Of a DNA stretch of 64,000 nt, positions 18,061 through 26,865 are shown one piece after another. The notes under the pieces are model-generated. The model ran no database searches, was not told the DNA's origin, and saw only the letters and a list, made by a program, of their open reading frames with translations. Position numbers and translations under genes: made by a program. How positions within the stretch are numbered: position 1 is the stretch's first letter; every line of letters begins with the position of its first letter. This DNA is from Amycolatopsis balhimycina FH 1894 (GTDB taxonomy: Bacteria > Actinomycetota > Actinomycetes > Mycobacteriales > Pseudonocardiaceae): NCBI RefSeq assembly GCF_000384295.1, contig NZ_KB913037.1:8650699-8714698 (forward strand). Reading direction: 5' to 3'.

Positions 18061-19512
18061 CTAGCTGCCCGAAGCGGTGCGGTTCAGCACCGAGTGCCGC
18101 CGGCTGTAGAGGAAGTAGACGCCCAGGCCGATCAGGAACCAGACGCCGAACCGGATCCAGGTGGCCGGCTGCAGGAACGTGATCAGCCAGAGTGAGAACA
18201 CGATGCCGACGGCGGGCACCACCGGCATGCCCGGCGTCTTGAACGTCCGGGGCAGATCGGGCTGCTTGTAGCGCAGCACGATCACCGCGACGCAGACCAC
18301 GACGAACGCGAGCAGGATGCCGATGTTGGTCAGCTCCGCGGCCTCGCCGATCGGCAGGACCCCGGCGATGACCGCCGACGCGCCGCCGAGGATCCACGTC
18401 ATCCGGCTCGGCACCTGCCGCTTCGGGTTCGTCTTGCCCAGCCACGGCGGCAGCAGGCCGTCGCGGCTCATCGAGTAGCCGACGCGGGTGGCGCCCATCA
18501 GGAACGTGAACAGCACGGTGAGGATGCCGATGATCGCGCCGATCGCGATCACCGTGGCGAGGCCGGAGAGGCCGACCGACTTGAACGCCGTCGAGAAGCC
18601 GCTCTTCGGGTCGATCTCGGTGTACTTCTGCATGCCGGTCAGGACCAGGCAGGCCAGCACGTACAGCACCATGGAAATGGCCAGCGAGTAGAGGATCGCC
18701 TTCGGCATGTGCCGCTGCGCGTCCTTCGACTCCTCGGCCGCCGTCGACATCGCGTCGTACCCGAAGACGGCGAAGAACACGGTGGCGGCGCCGGTCACCG
18801 CGCCGCCGAACCCGGCCGGGGCGAACGGCGTGTAGTTGCCGGTCTTGACGTAGAAGAAGCCGACGAGGATGACCACCAGCACGATGAGGACCTTGATGCC
18901 GACCATCGCCGTCTCGAACCGGGCGGCGCTGCGGATGCCGCGGTTGAGCAGGTACGCGATCAGCAGGCACAGCAGCGCGGCGAACAGGTCGACCTTGTGG
19001 CCCGGCCCGGTGCCGGGCGCCCCGAGCATCCAGGCGGGCAGGTCCAGGCCGAGCTGGCCGAGCAGGAAGCTGAAGTAGCCGGAGATCCCGATGGCCACCA
19101 CCGCCACGATCGCGGTGTACTCCAGCAGCAGGTCCCACCCGATGAACCAGCCGACGATCTCGCCCAGCACCGCGTACCCGTAGGTGTAGGCCGAGCCCGC
19201 TTTCGGGATCAGGCCGGCGAACTCGGCGTAGGAGAACGCGGCCGCGGCGCTGGCGACCCCGGCGATGAGGAACGAGATCAGCACGGCCGGGCCGACGCCG
19301 GGGATGCCCGCCGCGTCGTCGCCGTGCGCGACGCTGCCGGCGAGGGCGAAGATCCCGGCGCCGATGATGCCGCCGATGCCGATGGCGGTCAGCTGCCACA
19401 GCCCGAGGGTGCGGTTCAGGCCACCGCTTTCGCTCGTGTCCTGGATCTGGTCGATCGGCTTGCGCCGGAAGATACCTGAACTCGAGCCCAGGCCTTCTGG
19501 AGCGGACATCAT
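18061..19512 (-). CDS. APC family amino acid permease
   Basis: A 483-residue integral membrane protein with about 12 to 14 helices. The GIGGIIGAGIFALAG motif in the first helix is typical of APC transporters, and FSYAEFAGLIPKAGSAYTYGYAVLGE is the classical second-loop motif of the CAT-type cationic or broad amino acid transporters. The final helices (ATWIRFGVWFLIGLGVYFLYSRRHS) fit the YfnA/CAT subgroup. It starts at ATG 19512 or the adjacent ATG 19509. It is convergent with the nitronate monooxygenase-like gene, now separated from it by the IS. Confidence 0.92.
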   Translation of the reverse strand: MMSAPEGLGSSSGIFRRKPIDQIQDTSESGGLNRTLGLWQLTAIGIGGIIGAGIFALAGSVAHGDDAAGIPGVGPAVLISFLIAGVASAAAAFSYAEFAGLIPKAGSAYTYGYAVLGEIVGWFIGWDLLLEYTAIVAVVAIGISGYFSFLLGQLGLDLPAWMLGAPGTGPGHKVDLFAALLCLLIAYLLNRGIRSAARFETAMVGIKVLIVLVVILVGFFYVKTGNYTPFAPAGFGGAVTGAATVFFAVFGYDAMSTAAEESKDAQRHMPKAILYSLAISMVLYVLACLVLTGMQKYTEIDPKSGFSTAFKSVGLSGLATVIAIGAIIGILTVLFTFLMGATRVGYSMSRDGLLPPWLGKTNPKRQVPSRMTWILGGASAVIAGVLPIGEAAELTNIGILLAFVVVCVAVIVLRYKQPDLPRTFKTPGMPVVPAVGIVFSLWLITFLQPATWIRFGVWFLIGLGVYFLYSRRHSVLNRTASGS

Positions 19513-19600
19513 CGCCTCCCGAACGGTCGGTGGAGAGCCCGGATCACGGACCCAAGGCCGGAACCTACCGCCAACCGCGCGTGAAGACAGCGTGAGCGCG

Positions 19601-20680
19601 TCAGCCCGCCGCGGTGTCCTCGCTCACCGCCTCCGACGCCGTCGCGGCGGCTCGCTTGGCCTGGGTGGTCCGGACCGCGCTCGCGGCGAAGTAGGTGAGC
19701 AGCTCCGAGATCTCCACCGGGGCGTCCAGCTGCGGGCAGTGCCCCCAGTCCTCGCGGACCAGCAGCCTGCTGTGCGGCACCAGCGTGTGCAGCTGGCGCC
19801 CGGACGCGGCGGTGACGAGCTTGTCCTTGCCGCACGCGACGACCAGCAGCGGGACCTTCACCGAGTCGAGGCGGTAGGCGTCGGCGAGTTCCGCGACGAG
19901 CTGCCGGGCCTGCTCCAGGCGGCTCTTGGTCGCGCGGTAGTCCGGGAAGAGCGCCGTGAAGCGCTGCACCTGGGCCGCGTCGGCGGTGCCCGAGTCGGCG
20001 TAGAGCAGCCGGGGGACGACCTGCTCGGCGACCTTGCGCACCACGAAGCCCGGGACCGGCACCGGCAGCGACGAGTACAGCCGCAGTGGCAGCGGGTACC
20101 GCGCCACCGTGCGGATCAGCCACGAGTCGACGAACCCGGGCGCGGCGATGGAGACGACTCCCGAGATCGGGAGCCGGCCCTTCGAGGCACTCTTCTCCGC
20201 CGAGAAGGAATCCACTGCAGTCTGGGCCGCGCGCAGGCTCATGGTGCCGCCGAGGGAGTTGCCGGCCAGCACGACCGAGCCGAGGACCGCCTGTTCGCGG
20301 ACGACGGCGGTGGTGAACGCGTCGAGCTGTGGCAGCATCGGGCCGGGCCGGAGCGGCTGGGCGTCGCCGAACCCCGGCAGATCGACCGCGACCGCCGGAA
20401 TCCCGGCGGCCGCGAGCTGTTCCAGGGCGGGGCGCCAGGTGTCGGCGCTGTCGCAGTAGCCGTGCAGGAGCACCAGCCTGGGTGCGCTGGGCCGGACGTG
20501 CGGTACGGCGGCCTTGCGACGCAGCGAGCGGCGCGCGGCGGGTTGCTCCGGTTCGGGGGCGCCGACTTCGAGCACGCGGGTGCGGACGCCGGCGTAGCGC
20601 CGGAAGGAGACCCGGACGGGGTCCGGGTCACTGAGCCGGCCGTCCGGTACAGCCGGAGCGGGCCGCTGCGTCGCGGTCAT
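19601..20680 (-). CDS. Alpha/beta hydrolase
   Basis: A 359-residue alpha/beta hydrolase. The oxyanion region is LVLLHGYCDSADTW and the nucleophile elbow is VVLAGNSLGGTMSL (Ser in GNSLG). An acidic residue follows the PLLVVACGKDKLV strand, and the catalytic His is in REDWGHCPQLDAP. The first 60 residues contain a variable Arg-rich segment. The fold covers esterases, lipases and haloperoxidase-like enzymes, and I see no substrate clue. It is a single gene between the permease and the dehydrogenase on the same strand. Confidence 0.85.
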   Translation of the reverse strand: MTATQRPAPAVPDGRLSDPDPVRVSFRRYAGVRTRVLEVGAPEPEQPAARRSLRRKAAVPHVRPSAPRLVLLHGYCDSADTWRPALEQLAAAGIPAVAVDLPGFGDAQPLRPGPMLPQLDAFTTAVVREQAVLGSVVLAGNSLGGTMSLRAAQTAVDSFSAEKSASKGRLPISGVVSIAAPGFVDSWLIRTVARYPLPLRLYSSLPVPVPGFVVRKVAEQVVPRLLYADSGTADAAQVQRFTALFPDYRATKSRLEQARQLVAELADAYRLDSVKVPLLVVACGKDKLVTAASGRQLHTLVPHSRLLVREDWGHCPQLDAPVEISELLTYFAASAVRTTQAKRAAATASEAVSEDTAAG

Positions 20681-20827
20681 GACTACAGATTAGCTGGCCG
20701 GGGTGGAGTTTTGGTGGAATTTCGGCGCTAACGACCCGGTCTCGAACTGAAGACGTCAAAGATTCACGAGATGTCGGAATGGTTTCCGGGCCGGGCGGAT
20801 GGCGCATCCGCCCAGCTCGGCGGCGGT

Positions 20828-21802
20828 CTAGCGGGTGAAGACGATCTTGCCGGCGGTTTCCCCGTCGAGCATTGCCCGGAACCCCTGGGGTGCCTCGGAA
20901 AATGTAAGTTCCGCGCCGATTTGGGGTCGGACGCCGGTCAGGTCGAGGTAGGCGAGCAGGTCCGCGAGCTCGTCACGGGTGCCCATGGTCGAGCCCGTGA
21001 CGCGCAGCTGGAGGAAGAAGACGCGCTGCAGCTCCGCGTTCGCGTCCGGGCCGCTGGTCGAGCCCGAGACCACGATGATCCCGCCCGGCTTGAGCGATTT
21101 GACCGAATGCGACCAGGTCGCCTTGCCGACGGTCTCGAACACGGCGTCGACGCGCTCGGGCAGCCGCGCGCCCGGCTCGAACGCCTGGTGCGCGCCGAGG
21201 CCGGTGGCGAGGGCGCGCTTCTCCTCGGTGCGGCCGGTCACCCAGACCCGGAACCCGGCGGCGCGGCCGAGCTGCACCAGTGCCGTCGAGACGCCGCCGG
21301 AGGCGCCCTGCACGAGCATCGTCTGGCCTGGCCGCAGGCCGGACTTCACGAAGAGCATCCGGTACGCGGTCAGCCACGCCGTGCCCATCGTGGCCGCTTC
21401 GGCGAAGCTGAGCGCCGCGGGCTTCGGGACGACGTTGCGGGCCGGGACGACGACCTGGTCGGCGAAGGTGCCCTGGTGCTTCTCGGTGAGCAGCGTGCGC
21501 TTCGGGTCGAGCGTGTCGTCGCCCTGCCAGCCCGGCGCGTTGATCACGGAGTGGATCACGACCTCGGAGCCGTCGTCGAGGGTGCCGGCGCCGTCGCAGC
21601 CGAGGATCATCGGGAACTGGTCCGGCTTGATCCCGACGCCGCGCAGCGTCCACAGGTCGTGCATGTTGAGGCTGGCCGCCTTGACGTGCACGCGGACCCA
21701 GCCGCCGGGCACTTCGGGCTCGGGGCGCTCGCCCACGACGAGCGCGTCCAGGGGGCTGTCGGCGTTGGGTTCCTGCGCGTACACGGCGAACATGTCCTGC
21801 AA
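20828..21802 (-). CDS. Zinc-independent quinone-oxidoreductase-like MDR protein
   Basis: A 324-residue medium-chain reductase. The N-terminal GroES-like domain has AASLNMHDLWTLRG and MILGCDGAGTL. The Rossmann half has MLVQGASGGVSTALVQLGRAAG with an altered glycine motif. The structural-zinc Cys cluster of alcohol dehydrogenases is absent, which fits the NADPH quinone reductase branch. The start is ATG 21802, with MFAV at 21793 as an alternative. It is divergent from the small membrane protein and RNase genes. Confidence 0.88.
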   Translation of the reverse strand: MQDMFAVYAQEPNADSPLDALVVGERPEPEVPGGWVRVHVKAASLNMHDLWTLRGVGIKPDQFPMILGCDGAGTLDDGSEVVIHSVINAPGWQGDDTLDPKRTLLTEKHQGTFADQVVVPARNVVPKPAALSFAEAATMGTAWLTAYRMLFVKSGLRPGQTMLVQGASGGVSTALVQLGRAAGFRVWVTGRTEEKRALATGLGAHQAFEPGARLPERVDAVFETVGKATWSHSVKSLKPGGIIVVSGSTSGPDANAELQRVFFLQLRVTGSTMGTRDELADLLAYLDLTGVRPQIGAELTFSEAPQGFRAMLDGETAGKIVFTR

Positions 21803-21852
21803 CGTACCGCCCCTGGCACGCGGCGGCAGCAGGGCGCGCGTAGGCTCACACC

Positions 21853-22056
21853 GTGTTCAACGGGCTTGCCGACTGGTGGGACGGGGTCGAGCTGTGGCTT
21901 GCCCAGGCCTGGTTCCCGGTCCAGTTCGTGCTGGTCATGGTGGTCGTCGTGCCGCTGTGCCTGGCCGCCGCGTGGGTGCTCGACAAGCTGGTCGGGCTGT
22001 TCGCCCGCCGGCTGGCCCCGGGACGTGACGACGACTCCTCCGACGGGTCGGCATAG
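21853..22056 (+). CDS. Small single-pass membrane protein
   Basis: A 67-residue protein starting at GTG 21853, with one long membrane helix (FVLVMVVVVPLCLAAAWVL). A short positively charged segment (LFARRLAPGR) and an acidic Asp/Ser tail follow. I do not recognise the family. It ends 11 bases before the RNase gene and is probably cotranscribed with RNase and barstar, so a role at the membrane in the same unit is possible but unproven. Confidence 0.6.
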   Translation: MFNGLADWWDGVELWLAQAWFPVQFVLVMVVVVPLCLAAAWVLDKLVGLFARRLAPGRDDDSSDGSA

Positions 22057-22067
22057 GCTCGCGCACC

Positions 22068-22523
22068 ATGTTCAACCGAAGGCGGATCACCGCCGCGCTG
22101 ATCGGGCTCCTCGTGCTGGTGCTGGGGGGCTGGCTGGTCAAGGACGTCCTCAGCGACGGCTCGTCGTCGCCCGCGCCGAGCACCTCGGCCAGTGTTCCCG
22201 CGCATGGCGGCGCCGCCGTGCCGGGCGCGGACTCGGGGCTGCCGGTGAAGGCGCTTTCCGCGCTGCCGCCGCAGGCCGCGGACACGTGGAAGCTCGTCGA
22301 AAAGGGCGGGCCGTACCCGTTCCCGCGCAACGACGACGTCGTGTTCGAAAACCGCGAGAAACGCTTGCCCGCCAAGAAGTCCGGCTACTACCACGAGTAC
22401 ACGGTGAAGACGCCGGGCAGCGCCGACCGCGGCGCGCGGCGGCTGATCACCGGACAGGCGCACGAGCTGTACTACACCGGCGACCACTACGCGTCGTTCG
22501 TCGTCGTGGACGCGGCCCGATGA
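22068..22523 (+). CDS. Secreted or membrane-anchored guanyl-specific ribonuclease (RNase Sa/barnase family)
   Basis: A 151-residue protein. A signal or anchor helix (ALIGLLVLVLGGWLV) and a Ser/Pro/Ala linker are followed by an RNase domain from about residue 60 (LSALPPQAADTWKL). Catalytic elements match RNase Sa: the Glu in YYHEYTV, the Arg residues in RGARRLITG, and the His in YTGDHYASF. The enzyme cleaves RNA after G. The cognate inhibitor gene follows with an ATGA overlap, which protects the producer. It may serve competition or RNA scavenging (inference). Confidence 0.92.
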   Translation: MFNRRRITAALIGLLVLVLGGWLVKDVLSDGSSSPAPSTSASVPAHGGAAVPGADSGLPVKALSALPPQAADTWKLVEKGGPYPFPRNDDVVFENREKRLPAKKSGYYHEYTVKTPGSADRGARRLITGQAHELYYTGDHYASFVVVDAAR

Positions 22524-22891
22524 GCGCCTCGGAGCAGGCGAAGGCCGCCGCGGAAGAAGCTTTCGCGAGGGGCGCGTACCCGCATCTGGTGAACTCGCGG
22601 CCGACCGTCGACAAGGCCAGCACGCTCAGCGCCTTCGCCGTCGCACTGTCCTTTCCGGACTACTTCGGGCACAACCTCGACGCGCTCTACGACTGCCTGA
22701 CCGACCTGTCGTGGCTGCCGCCGGGGGAGCACGTGCTGATCTGGCCGGGCTCGGACGCGCTGCGCAAGGCCGAACCCAAGACGTACCTGGCGATCCGCAG
22801 CGTGCTCTCGGACGCGCAGCGCGCGCTCGGGCCCGGCACCGGGACCGGAACCGGTTCCTGGCGGCTCACGGTCGTGCTGCCGGACGCCTGA
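22520..22891 (+). CDS. Barstar family ribonuclease inhibitor
   Basis: A 123-residue acidic protein starting at ATG 22520 inside the RNase stop codon. The core LSAFAVALSFPDYFGHNLDALYDCLTDL is the barstar signature, including the Asn-x-Asp-Ala-x-x-Asp-x-Leu helix that plugs the RNase active site. There is no signal peptide, so it acts in the cytoplasm. The C-terminal strand SWRLTVVLPDA closes the fold. The tight coupling to the RNase gene is the classical toxin-inhibitor arrangement. Confidence 0.92.
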   Translation: MSASEQAKAAAEEAFARGAYPHLVNSRPTVDKASTLSAFAVALSFPDYFGHNLDALYDCLTDLSWLPPGEHVLIWPGSDALRKAEPKTYLAIRSVLSDAQRALGPGTGTGTGSWRLTVVLPDA

Positions 22892-22979
22892 GCGGCGTCC
22901 CCGCGCGCTTGACCGTGCGGATCACCGGCGCGCTTTCGAGCGTCTGCACGCCACGGATCATGACGGCGGGTTCGCGGCG
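22866..22979 (-). pseudogene. Possible remnant of an Lrp/AsnC regulator C-terminus
   Basis: On the minus strand a 37-codon open stretch, bounded by a TAG at 22980-22982 and ending at TGA 22866-22868, contains VQTLESAPVIRTVKRAG. This resembles the end of actinobacterial Lrp/AsnC proteins, which often finish with a similar ETxPVIRxVKR stretch. The rest of the gene is absent. It overlaps the barstar 3' end by 26 bases. The match is short and from memory, so this is tentative. Confidence 0.25.
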
Positions 22980-23127
22980 CTAGTGGCGTGCGCGGCGGCG
23001 TGGCGGTGACGGGGATCGGGGTGGGTGTCGCGGGGCCGTCGATGGGCGCGGCGATCTCGGCCGCGGTTTGTGGTGGGGGTGACGGCCTGCTTGCCCTGGT
23101 TCCGCGCAAGCAGGCCCGCATCCTGGT

Positions 23128-23901
23128 CTAGTCCTGCGGGACCCAGTTCGGCTTGCGCTTCTGGGCGAAGGCCAGGATGCCCTCCTGGCCTTCCTCGCTC
23201 GCGAAGAACTTCGCCGACAGCGCGAGCATCTCTTCGAACCCTTCCGAAGGCGTGGCCGGGCGGGGGCGGCTCAGCAGCGCCTTCGTCTCGGCCAGTGCCT
23301 TCGGGCCGCCCGCCGCCAGCGCCTTCACGAACCGCGCCACTTCGGCGTCGAGCTCGTCCGCCGGGACCGCCGAGTTCAGCAGGCCGATCTTGACCGCGCG
23401 GCGGGCGTCGAACGTGTCGCCCGTCAGGAACAGTTCGTGTGCCGCGCGGGGATCGAGGCGGGGCAGGACCGTCAGGGAGATGATCGCCGGGACCACGCCG
23501 ATGCGGACTTCGGAAAAGGCGAACGTCGCTTCCGGTACCGCCACGGCGATGTCGCACGCCGCCACCATGCCGATGCCGCCGGCGCGCGCCGGGCCGGCCA
23601 GGCGCGCCACCACCGGCTTCGGGCTGGTCCACAGTTGCTCGAGAATGCGAGGGAACTCGTTCACGCCCTGGTCGCCCGCGCCGGCGCCGCGGGCCTCCTT
23701 GAGGTCCATCCCCGCGCAGAACACCGGGCCCGTGTGGGTCAGCACGATCACGCGCACGGCGTCGTCGGCGGCCGCGGCGGCCAACGCGGAAGACAGCTCG
23801 TGGCGCAGCCGCGCCGACAGCGCGTTGCGGTTGTGCGGGGAGTCCAGGGTGATCGTGGCGGTGCCGCCCACCACGTCGTAGTGCACCAGTTCGTCAGCCA
23901 T
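23128..23901 (-). CDS. Enoyl-CoA hydratase/isomerase family protein
   Basis: A 257-residue crotonase-fold protein starting at ATG 23901 (an upstream in-frame start at 23958 is less likely). The oxyanion-hole strands are GPVFCAGMDLKEA and ARAGGIGMVAACDIAVA, where the second loop is normally AxGGG. The usual catalytic Glu positions are replaced in part (FAFSEVRIGVVPAIISL keeps the Glu). This could be a hydratase, isomerase or hydrolase on a CoA thioester. It probably shares a transcript with the DUF3291 gene upstream. Confidence 0.88.
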   Translation of the reverse strand: MADELVHYDVVGGTATITLDSPHNRNALSARLRHELSSALAAAAADDAVRVIVLTHTGPVFCAGMDLKEARGAGAGDQGVNEFPRILEQLWTSPKPVVARLAGPARAGGIGMVAACDIAVAVPEATFAFSEVRIGVVPAIISLTVLPRLDPRAAHELFLTGDTFDARRAVKIGLLNSAVPADELDAEVARFVKALAAGGPKALAETKALLSRPRPATPSEGFEEMLALSAKFFASEEGQEGILAFAQKRKPNWVPQD

Positions 23902-23939
23902 GCCCGACACCCTCGCACACTCGCCGCGCGGGGCCGCTG

Positions 23940-24455
23940 TTACGCGGGGCACAGCCAACCCGGATCACCCTCGCGGGCCTCGACGACGGCCGAGGACGGG
24001 GCCGGGAAGTGCTGCTTCAGCGTGAACGCCCCGGGCGTCGGCCCGTAGACGCGCAGGTGCTTGATCTTCTCCTCGGCGTCCGCGGTCGTCGGCCGGTAGC
24101 CGGCGGGCACCCACCACAGCGCGGTCATCACGTCCTGGACGCGGTGGAACCACTCGCGGCGGCGCCTGAGGATCGCCAGGTGCTCGCCGGAAAACACGAA
24201 GTCCGCCAGCGCTTCCACCGACGTCCAGACGGACATGTTGACCAGGATTCCGGACGTGCCACGCGCGTCCCACTCGAAGGCGCGGATCGACGTCGCGTCG
24301 CCGTCCTCGGTCTGCAGCCGCCACACGAACCCCGGCGCGTGGTCGGCGATGGCGTTGACCGGCTCCAAGGCGTCGACGAAGTCGCGGAAGGACGGGTCGT
24401 CGAGCGGTGCCTTCATCCGGCTGATGTTGACCTGGGCCAGTTCGAAGTTCCCCAT
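23940..24455 (-). CDS. DUF3291 family protein
   Basis: A 171-residue protein resembling an antibiotic-biosynthesis-monooxygenase-like (dimeric alpha-beta barrel) fold. The N-terminus ELAQVNISRMKAPLDDP, the central NMSVWTSVEALADFVFSGEH and the late WWVPAGYRPTTADAEEKIKHL match the DUF3291 family as I know it. No catalytic role is established. It begins 38 bases upstream of the enoyl-CoA hydratase gene on the same strand. Confidence 0.82.
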   Translation of the reverse strand: MGNFELAQVNISRMKAPLDDPSFRDFVDALEPVNAIADHAPGFVWRLQTEDGDATSIRAFEWDARGTSGILVNMSVWTSVEALADFVFSGEHLAILRRRREWFHRVQDVMTALWWVPAGYRPTTADAEEKIKHLRVYGPTPGAFTLKQHFPAPSSAVVEAREGDPGWLCPA

Positions 24456-24504
24456 GCGGCCACCCTACGGGCGCGACGGCGTCCGCAGGGTGGCCTTTCC
24501 GTGG

Positions 24505-25134
24505 TCAGCCGATCGTCGTCGTGGTGAAGACCGGGCTGGGGTTGGGGAAGCAGGCCGTCGGCGCGGTGAGGTCGCCGATGATGGTGCTCGCCACCGCCTT
24601 GAACGTCAGGCCGGGGTCGCTGTAGCTGGTGCCGGCCAGCTTCGTCTGGATCGTGCCGGAGCTGCCCGCGGTCAGGTGCGCGGTCACGGTGGGCAGTTCG
24701 AACGTCGAGCCGCCGGCGATCGGGCCGGGGAAGCTCAGCGTCGCGACGCCGTTCGCGACCGAGAGGGCCGGCGGGGTCGAGCCGAGGCCGGAGCCGCCCG
24801 CGAGGTCCGCGCCGACGTAGCTGGAGTTGGCCGGGATCGGGATCTTCAGCGCGAAAGTGTTGATGTTCTTGACTTTGTTCCCGCTCACTTCGGCCGGCAC
24901 GGTGTTCGGCGCCGGGTCGATGACGACGTCGAACGCGGCGCCGGGCGCGACCGTGGCGGGCGCGGTGACGGCGGTGTCCTGGTTGAGGGACACCTTCTGG
25001 GGCCCGACGATCGGGGCGTTGGCCTGGCAGTCGAACGTGACGGCGGTGGCCGCCGACGCCGGGGCGGCGAGGGCGATCGGGAGAGCCGCGGCCGCGGTCA
25101 GCGCGGCCAGCCGGGAAAGGTGAAGAGCTTTCAT
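24505..25134 (-). CDS. Secreted protein of unknown function, beta-rich
   Basis: A 209-residue protein with a clear signal peptide (ALTAAAALPIALAAPASAA, cut near residue 29). The mature part has two Cys (DFC-like near the start and ACFPNP near the end) that could form a disulfide. Repeated Val/Thr-rich strands suggest an immunoglobulin-like or DUF6801-like beta fold. I do not recognise a defined family with confidence. It has its own leader of about 130 bp with an AT-rich stretch near 25190-25215. Confidence 0.7.
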   Translation of the reverse strand: MKALHLSRLAALTAAAALPIALAAPASAATAVTFDCQANAPIVGPQKVSLNQDTAVTAPATVAPGAAFDVVIDPAPNTVPAEVSGNKVKNINTFALKIPIPANSSYVGADLAGGSGLGSTPPALSVANGVATLSFPGPIAGGSTFELPTVTAHLTAGSSGTIQTKLAGTSYSDPGLTFKAVASTIIGDLTAPTACFPNPSPVFTTTTIG

Positions 25135-25409
25135 CTGAGTCCACCTACCTGCGATTTCACGAGGGGGAGGGAGAAAGCTGCGCAGCGATTAGATAGTTAC
25201 CGGCAAGTTAACTAGCGCGTCAAGGATTCACTGTTCCCATGCGCGCAGGGTGACGATAAATGTGAATGGATCTCACCTTTCGGCGGTGGTGGCGCCGCCG
25301 ATCGTCGTTTCAGAGCGTTTCTGACCGCTTCGCTTCGAAACCCTGGGCAGCTCCCGCGCGGTCTGTTACCTGTGTCATTCAGAAGACTCCCGGTCGCAAG
25401 GAGGCGCCG

Positions 25410-26840
25410 ATGAGATCGCTGTCGAAGGTGTTCAGGCTGCTCATGCTGTTCGTGCTCGCCGGTGGGCTGCTGGCCGCCGTCCCGCCGCAGGCCCAGGCGT
25501 CCACCGCCGGGTTGCGGGGCGTCAACTGGGCCGACCAGAGGGACAACTTCGTCAACGGCGTGCTGTACGTGTCCGGGCTGACCTCCTCGGACACGTACTC
25601 CTCGGCCGCCGCGACGGCCGACCAGGTGGTCGGGCAGCTGTACTCGATCTCGGGAGCCAACACGGTCCGGATGCCGATCAACGAGCCGACGGTCGCGAAC
25701 TACTGGGGCACCTACACCGGGGCGATCGACACCGCGCTCGCCAAGGGCAAGGTGATCCTGGCGTACTGGGCCTACAGCGGCGGCAAGCCCGCGAGCACGG
25801 CCGGGTTCCAGCAGATGTGGGACAAGGTCGTCGGCAAGTACGGCGGCAACCCCAACGCCTTGTTCGAAGTCATCAACGAGCCCTACAGCTACAGTGCCGG
25901 TGACCTGAACAACTTCTACGACGCTTGGCTGGCCCGTTATCCCAGCGTGCCGCGAAGCCGGGTGATCCTCGACGGCACCGGCGACGCGCAGAACGTGCCC
26001 GCGGTCGGCGGCGACCACCGGCTCGACGGGACGCTGCTGGCGGCCCACGACTACTCGTTCTTCGCGGGCTACGAGAGTGAAACCGAGTGGGCGAACCACC
26101 TCGGCGGCTACATCGGCGCGTACGCGGACCGCACGGTCGTCACCGAGTGGGGCGGTCCGATGTCGCCCGGCAGCAAGAACGGCGTCCACTACGACACGAT
26201 CGACTACAGCATCCCGAGCGGGTCGTTCTTCGCCGACTACATCCGGGGCGTGAGCGCGAAGATGCGGAGCCTCGGCGTCGGGAGCGTCTACTGGCCGGGC
26301 CTGCGCGACGGCGACTGGTACAGCCTGACCACCAAGACCGGAACCGGCTCCGGAACCAAGCTGACGCTGTCGAACGCCAGCGGGCTGACGCGGCTGCGGT
26401 ACGCGTGGGGGATCGGCGACGGCGGCGGTACCTACGTCCGGATCGTCAACGCCGCCACCGGCCTGTACGTCGACGGGCTCGGCCGCACCACCAGCGGCGC
26501 CAACGCCGGCCAGTCCGGTGGCGACGCCGGCCGCTCCGAGCAGCAGTGGGTCATCGAGAACTCCGGGAACCGGGTGCGCATCAAGAACCGCGCCACCGGG
26601 CTCTACCTGGACGGCGTGGGCCGCACGTCGAACGGCGCGGCAGTGGGCCAGTACGCCGCGAGCGGCAGCGCCAACCAGCAGTGGTCGGTGGTGACCGACG
26701 CCGACAACGTGCGCATCAGGAACGGCGCCACCGGCGAGTACCTGGACAGCATGGGCCGCACGAGCAGTGGTGCCGATCTGGGCCAGTACGCCGACAGCAG
26801 CAGCGCCAACCAGCGGTGGCGGATAGTCGCCGCCGGCTGA
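25410..26840 (+). CDS. Secreted GH5 family glycoside hydrolase with ricin-type lectin domain
   Basis: A 476-residue secreted enzyme starting at ATG 25410 behind AAGGAGG. A signal peptide (to about residue 31, PPQAQAS) precedes a GH5-type barrel of about 310 residues. The acid/base Glu is in FEVINEPY and the nucleophile Glu is in VVTEWGG. A three-repeat ricin-B (CBM13-like) domain follows, with QQW/QRW motifs (EQQWVI, NQQWSV, NQRWRI). It probably cleaves beta-glucan or beta-mannan outside the cell. The stop is followed 25 bases later by a dispersed repeat element. Confidence 0.9.
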   Translation: MRSLSKVFRLLMLFVLAGGLLAAVPPQAQASTAGLRGVNWADQRDNFVNGVLYVSGLTSSDTYSSAAATADQVVGQLYSISGANTVRMPINEPTVANYWGTYTGAIDTALAKGKVILAYWAYSGGKPASTAGFQQMWDKVVGKYGGNPNALFEVINEPYSYSAGDLNNFYDAWLARYPSVPRSRVILDGTGDAQNVPAVGGDHRLDGTLLAAHDYSFFAGYESETEWANHLGGYIGAYADRTVVTEWGGPMSPGSKNGVHYDTIDYSIPSGSFFADYIRGVSAKMRSLGVGSVYWPGLRDGDWYSLTTKTGTGSGTKLTLSNASGLTRLRYAWGIGDGGGTYVRIVNAATGLYVDGLGRTTSGANAGQSGGDAGRSEQQWVIENSGNRVRIKNRATGLYLDGVGRTSNGAAVGQYAASGSANQQWSVVTDADNVRIRNGATGEYLDSMGRTSSGADLGQYADSSSANQRWRIVAAG

Positions 26841-26865
26841 ATCCGCCGGGCGTGTTCGGGCCGGG

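Noticed and set aside
22988..23131. Small plus-strand gene of 47 residues
   Set aside because: No ribosome binding site or recognisable homology. It overlaps the enoyl-CoA hydratase stop region. The hydrophobic Gly/Ala/Val composition is easily generated by GC-rich DNA.
25344..25356. TGGGCAGCTCCCG as a CebR-type cellulose operator before the GH5 gene
   Set aside because: It resembles TGGGAGCGCTCCCA but is one base short and breaks the palindrome centre. I do not regard it as a supported site.
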